In this document: positions 24,937 through 32,828 of the stretch, one piece after another
How positions within the stretch are numbered: the first letter of the stretch is position 1
Layout of the letters: every line of letters starts with the position of its first letter
Source of the DNA: Hymenobacter persicinus
Lineage (GTDB): Bacteria; Bacteroidota; Bacteroidia; Cytophagales; Hymenobacteraceae
Direction: 5' to 3'
NCBI RefSeq assembly: GCF_004167665.1
Contig: NZ_SEWE01000019.1
Coordinates: 21,349-85,348, forward strand
DNA: 64,000 bases
The notes under the pieces: generated by a model
Database searches by the model: none
What the model was told of the DNA's origin: nothing
The model's input: only the letters and a program-made list of their open reading frames with translations
Made by a program: the position numbers and the translations under genes

Positions 24937-26034
24937 ATGCCTTCCCCAAGTCCGCTGCCCGCTACTGCCATTGCCTCCTCCCACCTCGACCAGCCCATTG
25001 AGCGGGCCTTGTCGTATTTGCACCAGCACCAGCTCCGGGACGGACAGTTTGTGGCTTACACGGCCGGGGATGCGCCCATGCAAGGCTGGATTTCGACCGA
25101 CAATACCATTTTCCCGACAACCGTTGTCGGGCACTGCCTGCTGCCGGTGGCCGAGCACCCGCTGGCGAATGAGATACTAAACGGAGCCACCCGGTTTTTG
25201 CAGGCCGAAATGAATTACGGTGGGTTGTGGAATCACTTTTCCACCAACCACCGCATGCGCAACCTCTGCCCGCTCGACATCGACGACACGGCCTGCGCCT
25301 CGGCCCTGCTCCGGGCCCGGAATATCGATTGTCCGGTGCCCACCAACGTTCCCCTGTTCTTGGTCAACCGCAACGACGAAGGACTATTTTACTCCTGGTT
25401 TCTGATGCGCCTGCGCTGGATTCCCAGCCGCACTTTCTGGCAGATAACGGTGCGGGAGCTGCTGCGGCCGGTGAAAAGCCTGCTGTTCTGGTACCACGTG
25501 GAAGCCAACCGCAACGACGTAGACGGCGTGGTCAACGCCAACGCGCTGTTCTACCTCGGCGACCGGCCGGAAACCCAGCCAATCATTGCGTTCCTGCTGC
25601 GCATCATTGCTACCAACCAGGAGCACGACTGCGACCTGTGGTACCGGGACCCGTTTTTCGTCTACTACGTCTTCACCCGCTGCTACCACTCCGGCATCAC
25701 GAAGCTGGAACCCCTGCGCCAGCCCATCGTCGACCGGATTCTGGCCCAGGCCAAGCCCGACGGCCGCCTGGGCGAAACCCTGGTCGATACTGCCTGGGCC
25801 GTGTGCAGCCTGCTGAACCTGGGCAGCCAGCCGGCCGAGCTGGCGCCGGCGGTTGAGTATATTCTGCAGGCCCAGGGTACGAACGGGGAGTGGCCGCGCT
25901 GGCTGGTGTACTACGGCGGGCCGAAAAAGGTGGTGGGCTGGGGCTCGGAAGAGCTAACTACCGGCTTCTGCCTGGAAGCGTTGGTACGCTACCGCCAGCT
26001 GCTGGGCGCCGACGCGGCCGGGGTACCGGCTTAG
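24937..26034 (+). CDS. Small class II terpene-cyclase-like protein (DxDD motif)
   Basis: 365 residues, all-helical alpha/alpha-barrel pattern. The key feature is D114-I-D-D117-T-A in LCPLDIDDTACASALL, the DxDDTA proton-donor motif of squalene-hopene and copalyl-diphosphate type cyclases. QW-like repeats are degenerate (GEWPRWLVYYGGPKK near 310-324). At 365 residues it covers only one barrel domain, against about 630 for squalene-hopene cyclase. It may be a stand-alone beta-domain cyclase, as known for some drimenyl-type enzymes, or a non-catalytic prenyltransferase/squalene-oxidase-repeat protein. It diverges from UbiA, and its stop overlaps the stop of the next gene by 4 bp. Confidence 0.7.
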   Translation: MPSPSPLPATAIASSHLDQPIERALSYLHQHQLRDGQFVAYTAGDAPMQGWISTDNTIFPTTVVGHCLLPVAEHPLANEILNGATRFLQAEMNYGGLWNHFSTNHRMRNLCPLDIDDTACASALLRARNIDCPVPTNVPLFLVNRNDEGLFYSWFLMRLRWIPSRTFWQITVRELLRPVKSLLFWYHVEANRNDVDGVVNANALFYLGDRPETQPIIAFLLRIIATNQEHDCDLWYRDPFFVYYVFTRCYHSGITKLEPLRQPIVDRILAQAKPDGRLGETLVDTAWAVCSLLNLGSQPAELAPAVEYILQAQGTNGEWPRWLVYYGGPKKVVGWGSEELTTGFCLEALVRYRQLLGADAAGVPA

Positions 26035-28754
26035 CCAATCGGCTGGCTTACCTGCTCGTTTTGGCGGCGCAGGCGCTGGCAGAGCACCCGCAGAATGTTG
26101 CGCAGCACCTCTCCCCGCTCCTCCATCACGTCGTAGAAATCTTCCTGGTCGAGGCGGAAAGCCAGCACCGGCCCCTGGGCCACGGCCGAGGCCGACCGGG
26201 GTTCGGCATCGAGCAGCGCCAGTTCGCCGAAGAAGTCGCCCTTGCGGAAGGTGGCCAGCTGCAGGGCGCCGTTGAAAATGCCGACTTCGCCCTCGTAGGG
26301 AATAAACAGGGACGTGCCCAGGTCGCCCTTGGCAAAGATCTGCTGCCCGGCGTGGAAGGAAACCTCCTTCATGATGGGCACAATGCTGCTGAGCACGTTT
26401 TCGGGGGTTTCGGCGAACAGCGGGGTGTTTTTGAGCACGCTGACCCGCTCGGCGGCGGAAATGTGGGAAGTTTCGGCGGAATGGCTCATCAGCAAGTCGG
26501 AAAGGGTGGGGTGAGCAGCTAAAAACTCGTGGTAGGCCGCGGGCTGCTGGTCGGCCAGCCGCTGCAGCACCAGCCGGGCACTTTCGCGGACCAGTAGGCT
26601 GCGGCTGCGCAGGTGGGGCAGCAAATCGGTCAGGTCGGCGGCAGTGGGCTGCCACTGCCCCAGCGCCACGCTGACCGTCCAGTCGGAAAAAGCCTCCTCG
26701 CCCCGTCCCACGATGCTTGGCACGATGGGCGCCAGCCGGATGGCAGTGCCAAACAAGCTGTCGAAGGTGGCTACTTTCTCGGCCACGGGCATCAGATCCA
26801 GCAGGGCCTGCAAGCCCTGGTAAACCGAGCGGGGAATAATGTTGTCGAGGATTTCGAGGGCGTTGGCCTGCCGCTCCCGGGCAGCGTGGGCCACGCCGCG
26901 CTGGGCATCGGCAATAATCTGGGGCGGATACAGCTGAAGCAACAGGCCAAAGATGCGTTGCTCCAGGCGGGTCAGCTCGTAGTTGAGTGCCCGGCGCAGG
27001 GGCTCGTAAGTGGTGGCAGCCAGGCCGTGGAGCAAGTGCTGGGCCAGCCGCATTTCCTGCTGCACCAGGCGCTGAAACTGGGGGGCGTCGGCGGGCACCG
27101 GGGCGGAGTTGCGCAGGGCGCGCAGGGCCGCTTCCCGCCGAAACAGGTTACCTTGCCGGGCCAAGGCCACCAGCGCCGGCCGGTTTTCCGCCGACGGCAG
27201 GTGCCCCAGCAGCTGGGCCACGCGCCGGATCAGGGCTTCGTCGGTGGAGGTGGTGAGCGTCTCGCGCAAAACGGGCCCGGCCGCCGCGCCCAGTCGGGTC
27301 AGGTGGGTAGTGGCCCGGGCCCGGGTGGCTTTGTCGGCTAGGGCGGCGAGCAGGGCCCGGACGGTTTCGGGATTGGCCTCGAGAGCTTCGGGGATCAACT
27401 CCTCGCCGTCGGCCGCTGCCGGCTCGGGAGCGGCGCCGGCCTCTTCCCCGAAGGAAAAGCGCCGGCTCAGCGCGTGCTGCAGCTCGGTCAGGTAGTGGCC
27501 GTAGGTGCGGTGCAGCAGCAGCAGGGCGCCCGCCATCAGCAGAGCCATCCAGCCGAAGAGCACGGCTTGGCTCACCTCTGGCAGCGCGTGCAGCCCAAAC
27601 AGCAGCAAACCGGTCAGGCCCATGCCCAGGGGTTCGTAAAATCCCTTGGCCAGCGTGTGCGCCTGCAGCCGCTCGGGCGCGGAAAGCGGCTGAAACAGCA
27701 CCAGAAACACGGGGTCAAACACGGCCCGGCGCAAAACTTCCAGCAGCAGGTAGAGCCCGCAGAAATACAGCAGCAGGGTGCCTTCGCCGGCGCCGGCCAG
27801 CTCCAGGCTCCCGAACACGCCCAGGCCCGTGAGTACCACCACCGGCAGGGCCAGCAGCATCCAGCGCACGCCCAGCCGTTCCAAGGCCTGGCCCGAGAGC
27901 AGCAGCTTGAAGACCATGGCCGCCAGGTACGTGACGGCCAGTACGCTGCCCACGTAGCGCATCACCGTGGCCTGGTCGTGAAACTTGTGCTTGACGTTGA
28001 CAAAAAACGAGTACTCCACCCCGGTCGTCACGGCGGCAATGGCCGTCATGCTCAAACACACGGCCAGCACCATGCGGCTGCTGCCAAACCACTGCTGCAG
28101 GCCCGGGGCCACGGCCTGCTCCCGCTCCCGGCGCGGGGTGGCGCGGGCTTCCACCACGTGCGAGTCGAGGGTGGCGCGCAGGGTGTAGAGCGCGCCGAGG
28201 TAGGCTCCGAAGGCGGTCAGCAGCAGGTAGAGCAGGTCGGTATGGGCGTGGATGAGGATGGCCAGCACCGCGCCCAGGGCCTTGGCGGGCATGTCGCCGG
28301 AGCTGATAACGCTGAACAGGCGCTTACCCTGGCGCACGTCGAAGACCACGGCCGAAATGCCCCAGAACTCGAGGTTGGCCAGCAAATAGATGATGCGGTA
28401 GCCGGTCATGATGGCCACGGCCGCCGCCACCGAATGGCCCACCAGCACCAGCACGCCCAGCACCCCGGTCAGGGCCACTACCGTCAGCAGCACCCGCACG
28501 GCCAGCTTCTGCAGTAGCAGGTGGTGTTCGAAGTGGGTGTAGACCTTGCCCACCACCAGCAAAGCCAGGGCGGCCACGCCGTAGGCCAGGGGCAGGTTGC
28601 GCTCGGGGTTGTTTTCGAGCAGAATCACGTTGGCCGACACGTAGACCAGAATCGTCCCGATGCCCAGCAGGAAGTTGTGCAGGAAAAACAGCCAGACCGT
28701 CCGGCCCTCCTCGGCACGAATGCCCAGGGACCGGTACCACGTAGTAGGAATCAT
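26031..28754 (-). CDS. Transporter-like membrane protein fused to HEAT repeats and a cNMP-binding domain
   Basis: 907 residues. Residues 1-415 hold about twelve membrane helices in an MFS or ADP/ATP-translocase (NTT)-like arrangement (FFLHNFLLGIGTILVYVSANVILLEN; VISSGDMPAKALGAVLAIL). Residues 450-730 are HEAT-like helical repeats (PALVALARQGNLFRREAALRALR). Residues 775-890 are a cyclic-nucleotide-binding jelly roll with GELALLDAEPRSASAVAQGPVLAF, the phosphate-binding cassette (E and R present). The layout suggests a transporter or membrane sensor gated by cAMP or a similar ligand. The ligand and substrate are unknown. It diverges from the SpeD-like gene across 183 bp. Confidence 0.8.
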   Translation of the reverse strand: MIPTTWYRSLGIRAEEGRTVWLFFLHNFLLGIGTILVYVSANVILLENNPERNLPLAYGVAALALLVVGKVYTHFEHHLLLQKLAVRVLLTVVALTGVLGVLVLVGHSVAAAVAIMTGYRIIYLLANLEFWGISAVVFDVRQGKRLFSVISSGDMPAKALGAVLAILIHAHTDLLYLLLTAFGAYLGALYTLRATLDSHVVEARATPRREREQAVAPGLQQWFGSSRMVLAVCLSMTAIAAVTTGVEYSFFVNVKHKFHDQATVMRYVGSVLAVTYLAAMVFKLLLSGQALERLGVRWMLLALPVVVLTGLGVFGSLELAGAGEGTLLLYFCGLYLLLEVLRRAVFDPVFLVLFQPLSAPERLQAHTLAKGFYEPLGMGLTGLLLFGLHALPEVSQAVLFGWMALLMAGALLLLHRTYGHYLTELQHALSRRFSFGEEAGAAPEPAAADGEELIPEALEANPETVRALLAALADKATRARATTHLTRLGAAAGPVLRETLTTSTDEALIRRVAQLLGHLPSAENRPALVALARQGNLFRREAALRALRNSAPVPADAPQFQRLVQQEMRLAQHLLHGLAATTYEPLRRALNYELTRLEQRIFGLLLQLYPPQIIADAQRGVAHAARERQANALEILDNIIPRSVYQGLQALLDLMPVAEKVATFDSLFGTAIRLAPIVPSIVGRGEEAFSDWTVSVALGQWQPTAADLTDLLPHLRSRSLLVRESARLVLQRLADQQPAAYHEFLAAHPTLSDLLMSHSAETSHISAAERVSVLKNTPLFAETPENVLSSIVPIMKEVSFHAGQQIFAKGDLGTSLFIPYEGEVGIFNGALQLATFRKGDFFGELALLDAEPRSASAVAQGPVLAFRLDQEDFYDVMEERGEVLRNILRVLCQRLRRQNEQVSQPIG

Positions 28755-28818
28755 CGAGTAGCCTCCGAAATAACGAGAAGCAAGGTACTGCCTTCTCCCT
28801 AAAATAAGCGCCGCACAC

Positions 28819-28874
28819 GCCCAAGCCCAGGATTTTGCGGCGGCTCGGGCGCGGCGGGCAGCCCAGGCTTGGGC
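28819..28874. repeat. Inverted repeat overlapping the speD-cluster promoter
   Basis: GCCCAAGCC (28819-28827) and GGCTTGGGC (28866-28874), 38 bp apart. The right arm contains the TTG of the predicted -33 box at 28869, so it may be an operator or fold back in a read-through transcript. Confidence 0.5.
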
Positions 28875-28899
28875 TTCTGCGGCGGGCGGCGTACTATTG
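28869..28899 (+). promoter_or_regulatory. Predicted promoter of the speD-DUF4178-speE-like cluster
   Basis: TTG (28869-28871), 20-bp spacer, TACTATTG (28892-28899; 7 of 8 to TAnnTTTG). Predicted start of transcription is near 28906, about 32 bp before the ATG. Confidence 0.55.
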
Positions 28900-28937
28900 C
28901 AGGAGCGCGCCCAATCCGTGCGCCGTATGCTATCCTG

Positions 28938-29291
28938 ATGTCGGCTTATCTACCCGGACTCCATATTCTAGCCACTTTTCAGGCCCCGGCCCGGCACCTG
29001 ACCGGCGCGGCCGCCTGCCGGACGTTTTTCGACGCCCAGATTACGGCCCTGGGCCTGACCAAGGTGGGCGAGGCTTACCACACGTTTCCCAATGGCAGCT
29101 TCACGGCCGTGGTAGCCCTGACCGAGTCCCACCTGAGCATTCACACCTGGCCCGAACACGAGCTGGCCACCTTCGACGTGTTCCTGTCCAATTATCAGCG
29201 CGACAACTCCGCCACCGTGCAGCAGCTGTACGCGGCCACGCTGCGCTTTTTCGAGGCCACCGAGCAGTCCAAAACCGAAGTGCGCCGATGA
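28938..29291 (+). CDS. SpeD-like pyruvoyl-dependent decarboxylase (AdoMet decarboxylase homologue)
   Basis: 117 residues from ATG 28938. The self-processing site is E63-S64-H65 in LTESHLSIHTWPE; S64 would become the pyruvoyl group, and H69 matches the processing His of Thermotoga AdoMetDC (H68). The residue aligned to catalytic Cys83 of that enzyme is S84 (DVFLSN instead of DLFTCG), and the following Tyr-Gly-Tyr is His-Glu-Leu. Some SpeD homologues have changed into arginine or ornithine decarboxylases (established knowledge), so the substrate here is open. It overlaps the DUF4178 gene by ATGA and leads the cluster with a spermidine-synthase-like gene. Confidence 0.85.
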   Translation: MSAYLPGLHILATFQAPARHLTGAAACRTFFDAQITALGLTKVGEAYHTFPNGSFTAVVALTESHLSIHTWPEHELATFDVFLSNYQRDNSATVQQLYAATLRFFEATEQSKTEVRR

Positions 29292-30610
29292 GGGAGCCCG
29301 CCACCACGCTTTCCGCCCAGCTCCCCTGCCCCCACTGCCGGGCCAGCATCACCTACTACGACGTGCAGGGCAGCACCCACTACGGCTGCCCGGAGTGCTA
29401 CACCTTTTTCAAGTACGAAGGGGAAGGCCCGGCCCAGGAGCTGCGCCGCTTCCGGGACGTACCGCGGGTGGCCCCGGCGTTGCCCCTGGGCCTCGTGGGC
29501 ACCCTGCCCGACGGCCTGCTCTACCGCGTCGTGGGTCACCTGCTGCGCAAGGAAGCCAGCTCGGCGGCCCGCTGGCTGGAGTACGTGCTTTTCAATCCTA
29601 CCGCCGGCTACGCCCAGCTGGCCGTCTACGAAGGGCACTGGATATTTATCCGGCCCGACAAGCTCAGCTACCACGTCAACCCGGGCTCGGCCGGCAGCTA
29701 CGCCTTCGTGGAGGCCGAGGGCGCCACCTACAACCTCTACAACAAGTATTCGCCCCGCACACTCTACGCCGTCGGGGAGTTCGACTACAACATTCTCGAC
29801 GACGACAAGCTGAGCGTCAGCGAGTTTATTGCCCCGCCCCTGATGCTGGTGCAGGAGAAAACCAAGGGCCAGCCCACGGCCTGGTACCGGGCCGAGCATA
29901 TCGAGCCGGCCGCAGTGGCCGCCGCCTTTGGCGTGGAGCAAAATAAGCTACCCTACCGCAACGGCACCGGCGCCATTCAGCCCGCCCCGGGCGGGGCGGC
30001 CTGGGCAGTGCTGCGCCCCCTCACGCTCTGGCTGCTGCTGCTCGTGGTGCTCACCCAGGCGGCCCTGCTGGTGCTCCGGCCCGAGCGGCAAGTGCTCAGC
30101 CAAAATTTCTCCAGCGGCATTGGCAGCACCCCGAACCCGAACATGGTCGTGCAAAACAACGCGCTGGTTTTGGTGTCGGAGTCGTTTCCGATTGAGGGGC
30201 CCACGGCCGTGGAAGTGGAGCTGCGCGCCGAGGTCGACAACAGCTGGATTGAGCTGCCCGTGAGTATGGTGAACGAGCAGACCGGGCAGAGTTACGAGTT
30301 TACCAAGAGCATCGAGTACTACCACGGCTACGAGGGCGGCGAAAACTGGAGCGAGGGCAGCGTGGAAGGCGACGCCGTGCTGGGGCCCGTACCCTCGGGC
30401 CGCTACCACCTGAACGTGTACCCGACCTCGGAAAACAACCGCCCCGTCAGCTTCACGCTCCGCGTCACGCAAAACGCTACCCTGACTTCCAACGTGCTGC
30501 TGGTGCTAGCGGCCCTGCTCATCTGGCCCGGCATTCTGGCCTGGCGCCGCCACGCCCACGAGGAGAGCCGCTGGAGCCAGAGCGACTACGACCCCAAGCA
30601 AAACGACTAG
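29288..30610 (+). CDS. DUF4178 protein with N-terminal zinc ribbon and membrane helices
   Basis: 440 residues. The N-terminus has a CPHC (near 14-17) and CPEC (near 35-38) zinc ribbon, followed by one long DUF4178 region (about 60-220; VVGHLLRKEASSAARWLEYVLFNPTAGYAQLAVYEGHWIFI). A membrane helix is at about 244-264, an extracytoplasmic beta-rich domain at 275-400 and a second helix near 405-422. DUF4178 proteins are recurrently found with DUF350 and spermidine-synthase-like proteins; the biochemical role is unknown. The start overlaps speD by ATGA, which indicates translational coupling. Confidence 0.82.
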   Translation: MREPATTLSAQLPCPHCRASITYYDVQGSTHYGCPECYTFFKYEGEGPAQELRRFRDVPRVAPALPLGLVGTLPDGLLYRVVGHLLRKEASSAARWLEYVLFNPTAGYAQLAVYEGHWIFIRPDKLSYHVNPGSAGSYAFVEAEGATYNLYNKYSPRTLYAVGEFDYNILDDDKLSVSEFIAPPLMLVQEKTKGQPTAWYRAEHIEPAAVAAAFGVEQNKLPYRNGTGAIQPAPGGAAWAVLRPLTLWLLLLVVLTQAALLVLRPERQVLSQNFSSGIGSTPNPNMVVQNNALVLVSESFPIEGPTAVEVELRAEVDNSWIELPVSMVNEQTGQSYEFTKSIEYYHGYEGGENWSEGSVEGDAVLGPVPSGRYHLNVYPTSENNRPVSFTLRVTQNATLTSNVLLVLAALLIWPGILAWRRHAHEESRWSQSDYDPKQND

Positions 30611-30614
30611 CGCC

Positions 30615-30803
30615 ATGCTGAAAAACCTGTTTCACATCCGCTACTACCTCCTAGTGGCCCTGCTGGCCTACGGCACCTTCGTGTGGGCCGGGCTCACCGG
30701 CCACCGCCTGCTCGGCGACGACAACGAGAGCACCGAAAACCTGAACGGCACTGGCTCCCACGGCTCCGGCCGCCACGGCCGCGGCCTTTACTTCCACAAG
30801 TAA
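30615..30803 (+). CDS. Tiny membrane protein of the DUF4178-DUF350 cluster
   Basis: 62 residues, starting 4 bp after the DUF4178 stop. One hydrophobic helix (about 10-30, YYLLVALLAYGTFVWAGLTG), then a short tail rich in Gly, His, Arg and Asn (SHGSGRHGRGLYFHK). No signal-peptidase site is obvious, so it is probably a single-pass anchor. The tight spacing on both sides (4 and 12 bp) and normal codon use argue it is real. The Gly/His tail could bind metal or lipid headgroups; that is a guess. Function unknown. Confidence 0.75.
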   Translation: MLKNLFHIRYYLLVALLAYGTFVWAGLTGHRLLGDDNESTENLNGTGSHGSGRHGRGLYFHK

Positions 30804-30815
30804 CCCTTCGCCCCC

Positions 30816-31031
30816 ATGGAATACCTCAACCTTAAAGCCCTGGTCGCCTCCATCGTGTACTCGCTGCTGGGCATCCTGATTCTGGTGGTGAGCTTCTTCA
30901 TTATCGAGAAAATAACCCCGCAAGTGCTCTGGAAGGAGATTCTGGAGAAGAACAACACGGCCCTGGCCATCGTGGCCGCCGCCTTTATGCTGGCCGTCGC
31001 CATCATCATCAGCGCCGCCATTCATGGGTAA
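30816..31031 (+). CDS. DUF350 (YjfL-type) membrane protein, single repeat
   Basis: 71 residues with two membrane helices (about 9-31 and 48-69) and the family pattern FFIIEKITPQVLWKEILEKNNTALAIVAAAFML. E. coli YjfL has two copies of this unit; here there is one. DUF350 proteins are found next to PspA-like and polyamine genes (established context knowledge), with function unproven. Its last 8 bp overlap the start of the spermidine-synthase-like gene, which implies coupled translation. Confidence 0.85.
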   Translation: MEYLNLKALVASIVYSLLGILILVVSFFIIEKITPQVLWKEILEKNNTALAIVAAAFMLAVAIIISAAIHG

Positions 31032-32586
31032 CGCCCTGGAGGAAGCCCCCGTCCGCCGACCCGCCGCTCCCGCTGCCGACCACCTGCCGGCCCTGCTGCT
31101 GGGCTCGGTGTTCGTCATTGCCACCTGCGGCCTGATTTACGAGCTCATTGCCGGCACGCTGGCCTCCTACCTGCTCGGCGACTCGGTCACGCAGTTTTCC
31201 ACCATCATCGGGGCCTACCTGTTTTCGATGGGCATCGGCTCCTGGCTCTCGCGCTACCTGGGCGGGCCGCTGCTGAAGTGGTTTATCCGCCTCGAAATCC
31301 TGGTGGGCATCGTGGGCGGCTTCTCGGCGCCCCTGCTGTTCGTGCTGTTTGAGTACGTGACGTCCTTCCGGCTGATGCTCTACACCCTGGTGGGCCTCAC
31401 GGGCGTGCTGGTGGGCCTGGAAATCCCGCTGCTGATGCGGATTCTGGAAAACCGCTACGAGTTCAAGGACCTCGTCTCGCGCGTGTTCACCTTCGACTAC
31501 ATCGGCGCCCTGCTGGCCTCCCTGATTTTCCCGCTGGTGCTCGTGCCCCAACTTGGGCTGATTCGGACCTCGCTGTTTTTTGGGGCCCTCAACGTGGTGG
31601 TGGCGGCCGTGGCCTTGTACCGCTTCCGCGAAACCCGAACCTACCGCCGCCGCTTCAGCTCCGGTATTGTGGTGGCGCTGCTGGCCCTGAGCGTGGGCTT
31701 TGCCTACGCCAACCGCATCATGACCTACACCGAAACTCTGGCGTTTCAGGACCAGGTGATTTACGCCAAAAGCACGCTCTACCAGCGCATTGTGCTCACC
31801 AAGAACGACCGGGAGCTGCGCCTGTTTCTCAACGGCAACCTGCAGTTTAGCTCCGCCGATGAGTACCGCTACCACGAGGCCCTGGTGCACCCGGCCATGC
31901 AGGCCCTGCCCCGGGCCCGGCGGGTGCTGGTGCTGGGCGGCGGCGACGGGCTGGCCGTGCGCGAGCTGCTGAAGTATCCGCAGCTGCGCCAGATCCGGCT
32001 CGTGGACCTCGACGCGGGCATGACCCACCTGTTTCAGCACAACGAAATGCTGCTTAAGCTCAACCAGGGCGCGTTGCTGAACCCCAAGGTGCAGGTTATC
32101 AACGGTGACGCCTACCAGTGGGTGCGCCACGACACGACCCGCTACGATCTGCTGGTCATCGACTTCCCCGATCCGGCCAACTACTCCATCGGCAAGCTCT
32201 ACAGCACCAGCTTCTACCGGGAGCTCGACAAGCTGCTGGCGCCCGGCGGGCTGATGGTGGTGCAGAGTACCTCGCCCTACGTGGCCCGGCAGTCGTTTTG
32301 GTGCATCAGCCACACGCTGGCGGCGGCCGGATTTCATACCATTCCCTACCACACCTACGTGCCTTCGTTTGGGGAGTGGGGCTACGTGCTGGCCGGCCGC
32401 AACGGCCACTGGCGCGGCGACGCGGGCCCCCTGCCCCAGGGCCTGCGTTACGTGACCCCGGCCACCATGCGCGAAATGCTGCACTTCCCGCCCGACATGG
32501 CCGAGGTGCCCACCGACATCAACCAGCTCAACAACCAGGTGCTGGTGCGCTACTTCGAGGACGACTGGGGCCCCTACACCCACTAG
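31024..32586 (+). CDS. Membrane-anchored spermidine-synthase-like aminopropyltransferase
   Basis: 520 residues. About seven N-terminal membrane helices (25-225) precede a cytosolic spermidine-synthase domain (about 245-510). Core motifs are STLYQRIVLT and LFLNGNLQFSSADEYRYHEALVH near 262-285, nucleotide-binding VLVLGGGDGLAVRELLKYP near 300-318, the acidic LVDLDAGM, and YDLLVIDFPDPANYSIGKLYS near 377-397. Here DFPDP replaces the usual DSTDP. The aminopropyltransferase fold is intact, but the donor and acceptor may differ. It overlaps DUF350 by 8 bp and follows speD in the same cluster, so it probably uses a product of that decarboxylase at the membrane. Confidence 0.88.
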   Translation: MGNALEEAPVRRPAAPAADHLPALLLGSVFVIATCGLIYELIAGTLASYLLGDSVTQFSTIIGAYLFSMGIGSWLSRYLGGPLLKWFIRLEILVGIVGGFSAPLLFVLFEYVTSFRLMLYTLVGLTGVLVGLEIPLLMRILENRYEFKDLVSRVFTFDYIGALLASLIFPLVLVPQLGLIRTSLFFGALNVVVAAVALYRFRETRTYRRRFSSGIVVALLALSVGFAYANRIMTYTETLAFQDQVIYAKSTLYQRIVLTKNDRELRLFLNGNLQFSSADEYRYHEALVHPAMQALPRARRVLVLGGGDGLAVRELLKYPQLRQIRLVDLDAGMTHLFQHNEMLLKLNQGALLNPKVQVINGDAYQWVRHDTTRYDLLVIDFPDPANYSIGKLYSTSFYRELDKLLAPGGLMVVQSTSPYVARQSFWCISHTLAAAGFHTIPYHTYVPSFGEWGYVLAGRNGHWRGDAGPLPQGLRYVTPATMREMLHFPPDMAEVPTDINQLNNQVLVRYFEDDWGPYTH

Positions 32587-32603
32587 CCTCCGGTTTTTCA
32601 CTC

Positions 32604-32792
32604 GTGCCCAACGGTTTTCAGGCCGTCCGCAAGAGGTTCCGGGGCGTCCGCAACGACTTCCGGGGCGTCCGCAACGACTTCCAGAATGGCCGCAACGGCT
32701 TCCGGGGCGGCCGCAACGACTTCCGGGATGTCCGCAACGACTTCCGGACCGTCCGCAGCGGTTTCCGGACCGTCCGCAACGACTTCCGGATT
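32604..32792 (+). repeat. Tandem 21-bp repeat array (about 8.5 units)
   Basis: Units with the core GTCCGCAACGACTTCCGG recur every 21 bp; the GTCCGC or GGCCGC word starts at 32625, 32646, 32667, 32688, 32709, 32730, 32751 and 32772, with a degenerate half unit before. In the frame of the downstream oxidoreductase the units read as a heptapeptide of the type V-R-N-D-F-R-G, and the frame stays open throughout. Units vary mostly in the 3 bp before GTCCGC. The array fills almost the whole gap between the synthase-like and oxidoreductase genes. Confidence 0.92.
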
Positions 32793-32828
32793 ACTGCTGA
32801 CCTTTACTACGGACTCGCCTTCTTACTT

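Noticed and set aside
31009..32601. A 530-codon open frame opposite the spermidine-synthase-like gene
   Set aside because: Same antisense effect; composition is Gln/His/Gly-rich with no motif, while the plus-strand gene has clear synthase motifs.
32118..32828. In-frame extension of the FAD oxidoreductase through the 21-bp repeats and the synthase gene
   Set aside because: Most of it overlaps the synthase gene in another frame, and the Tat leader requires a start at 32829 or 32862. The repeat frame is kept as a finding but not annotated as part of the protein.
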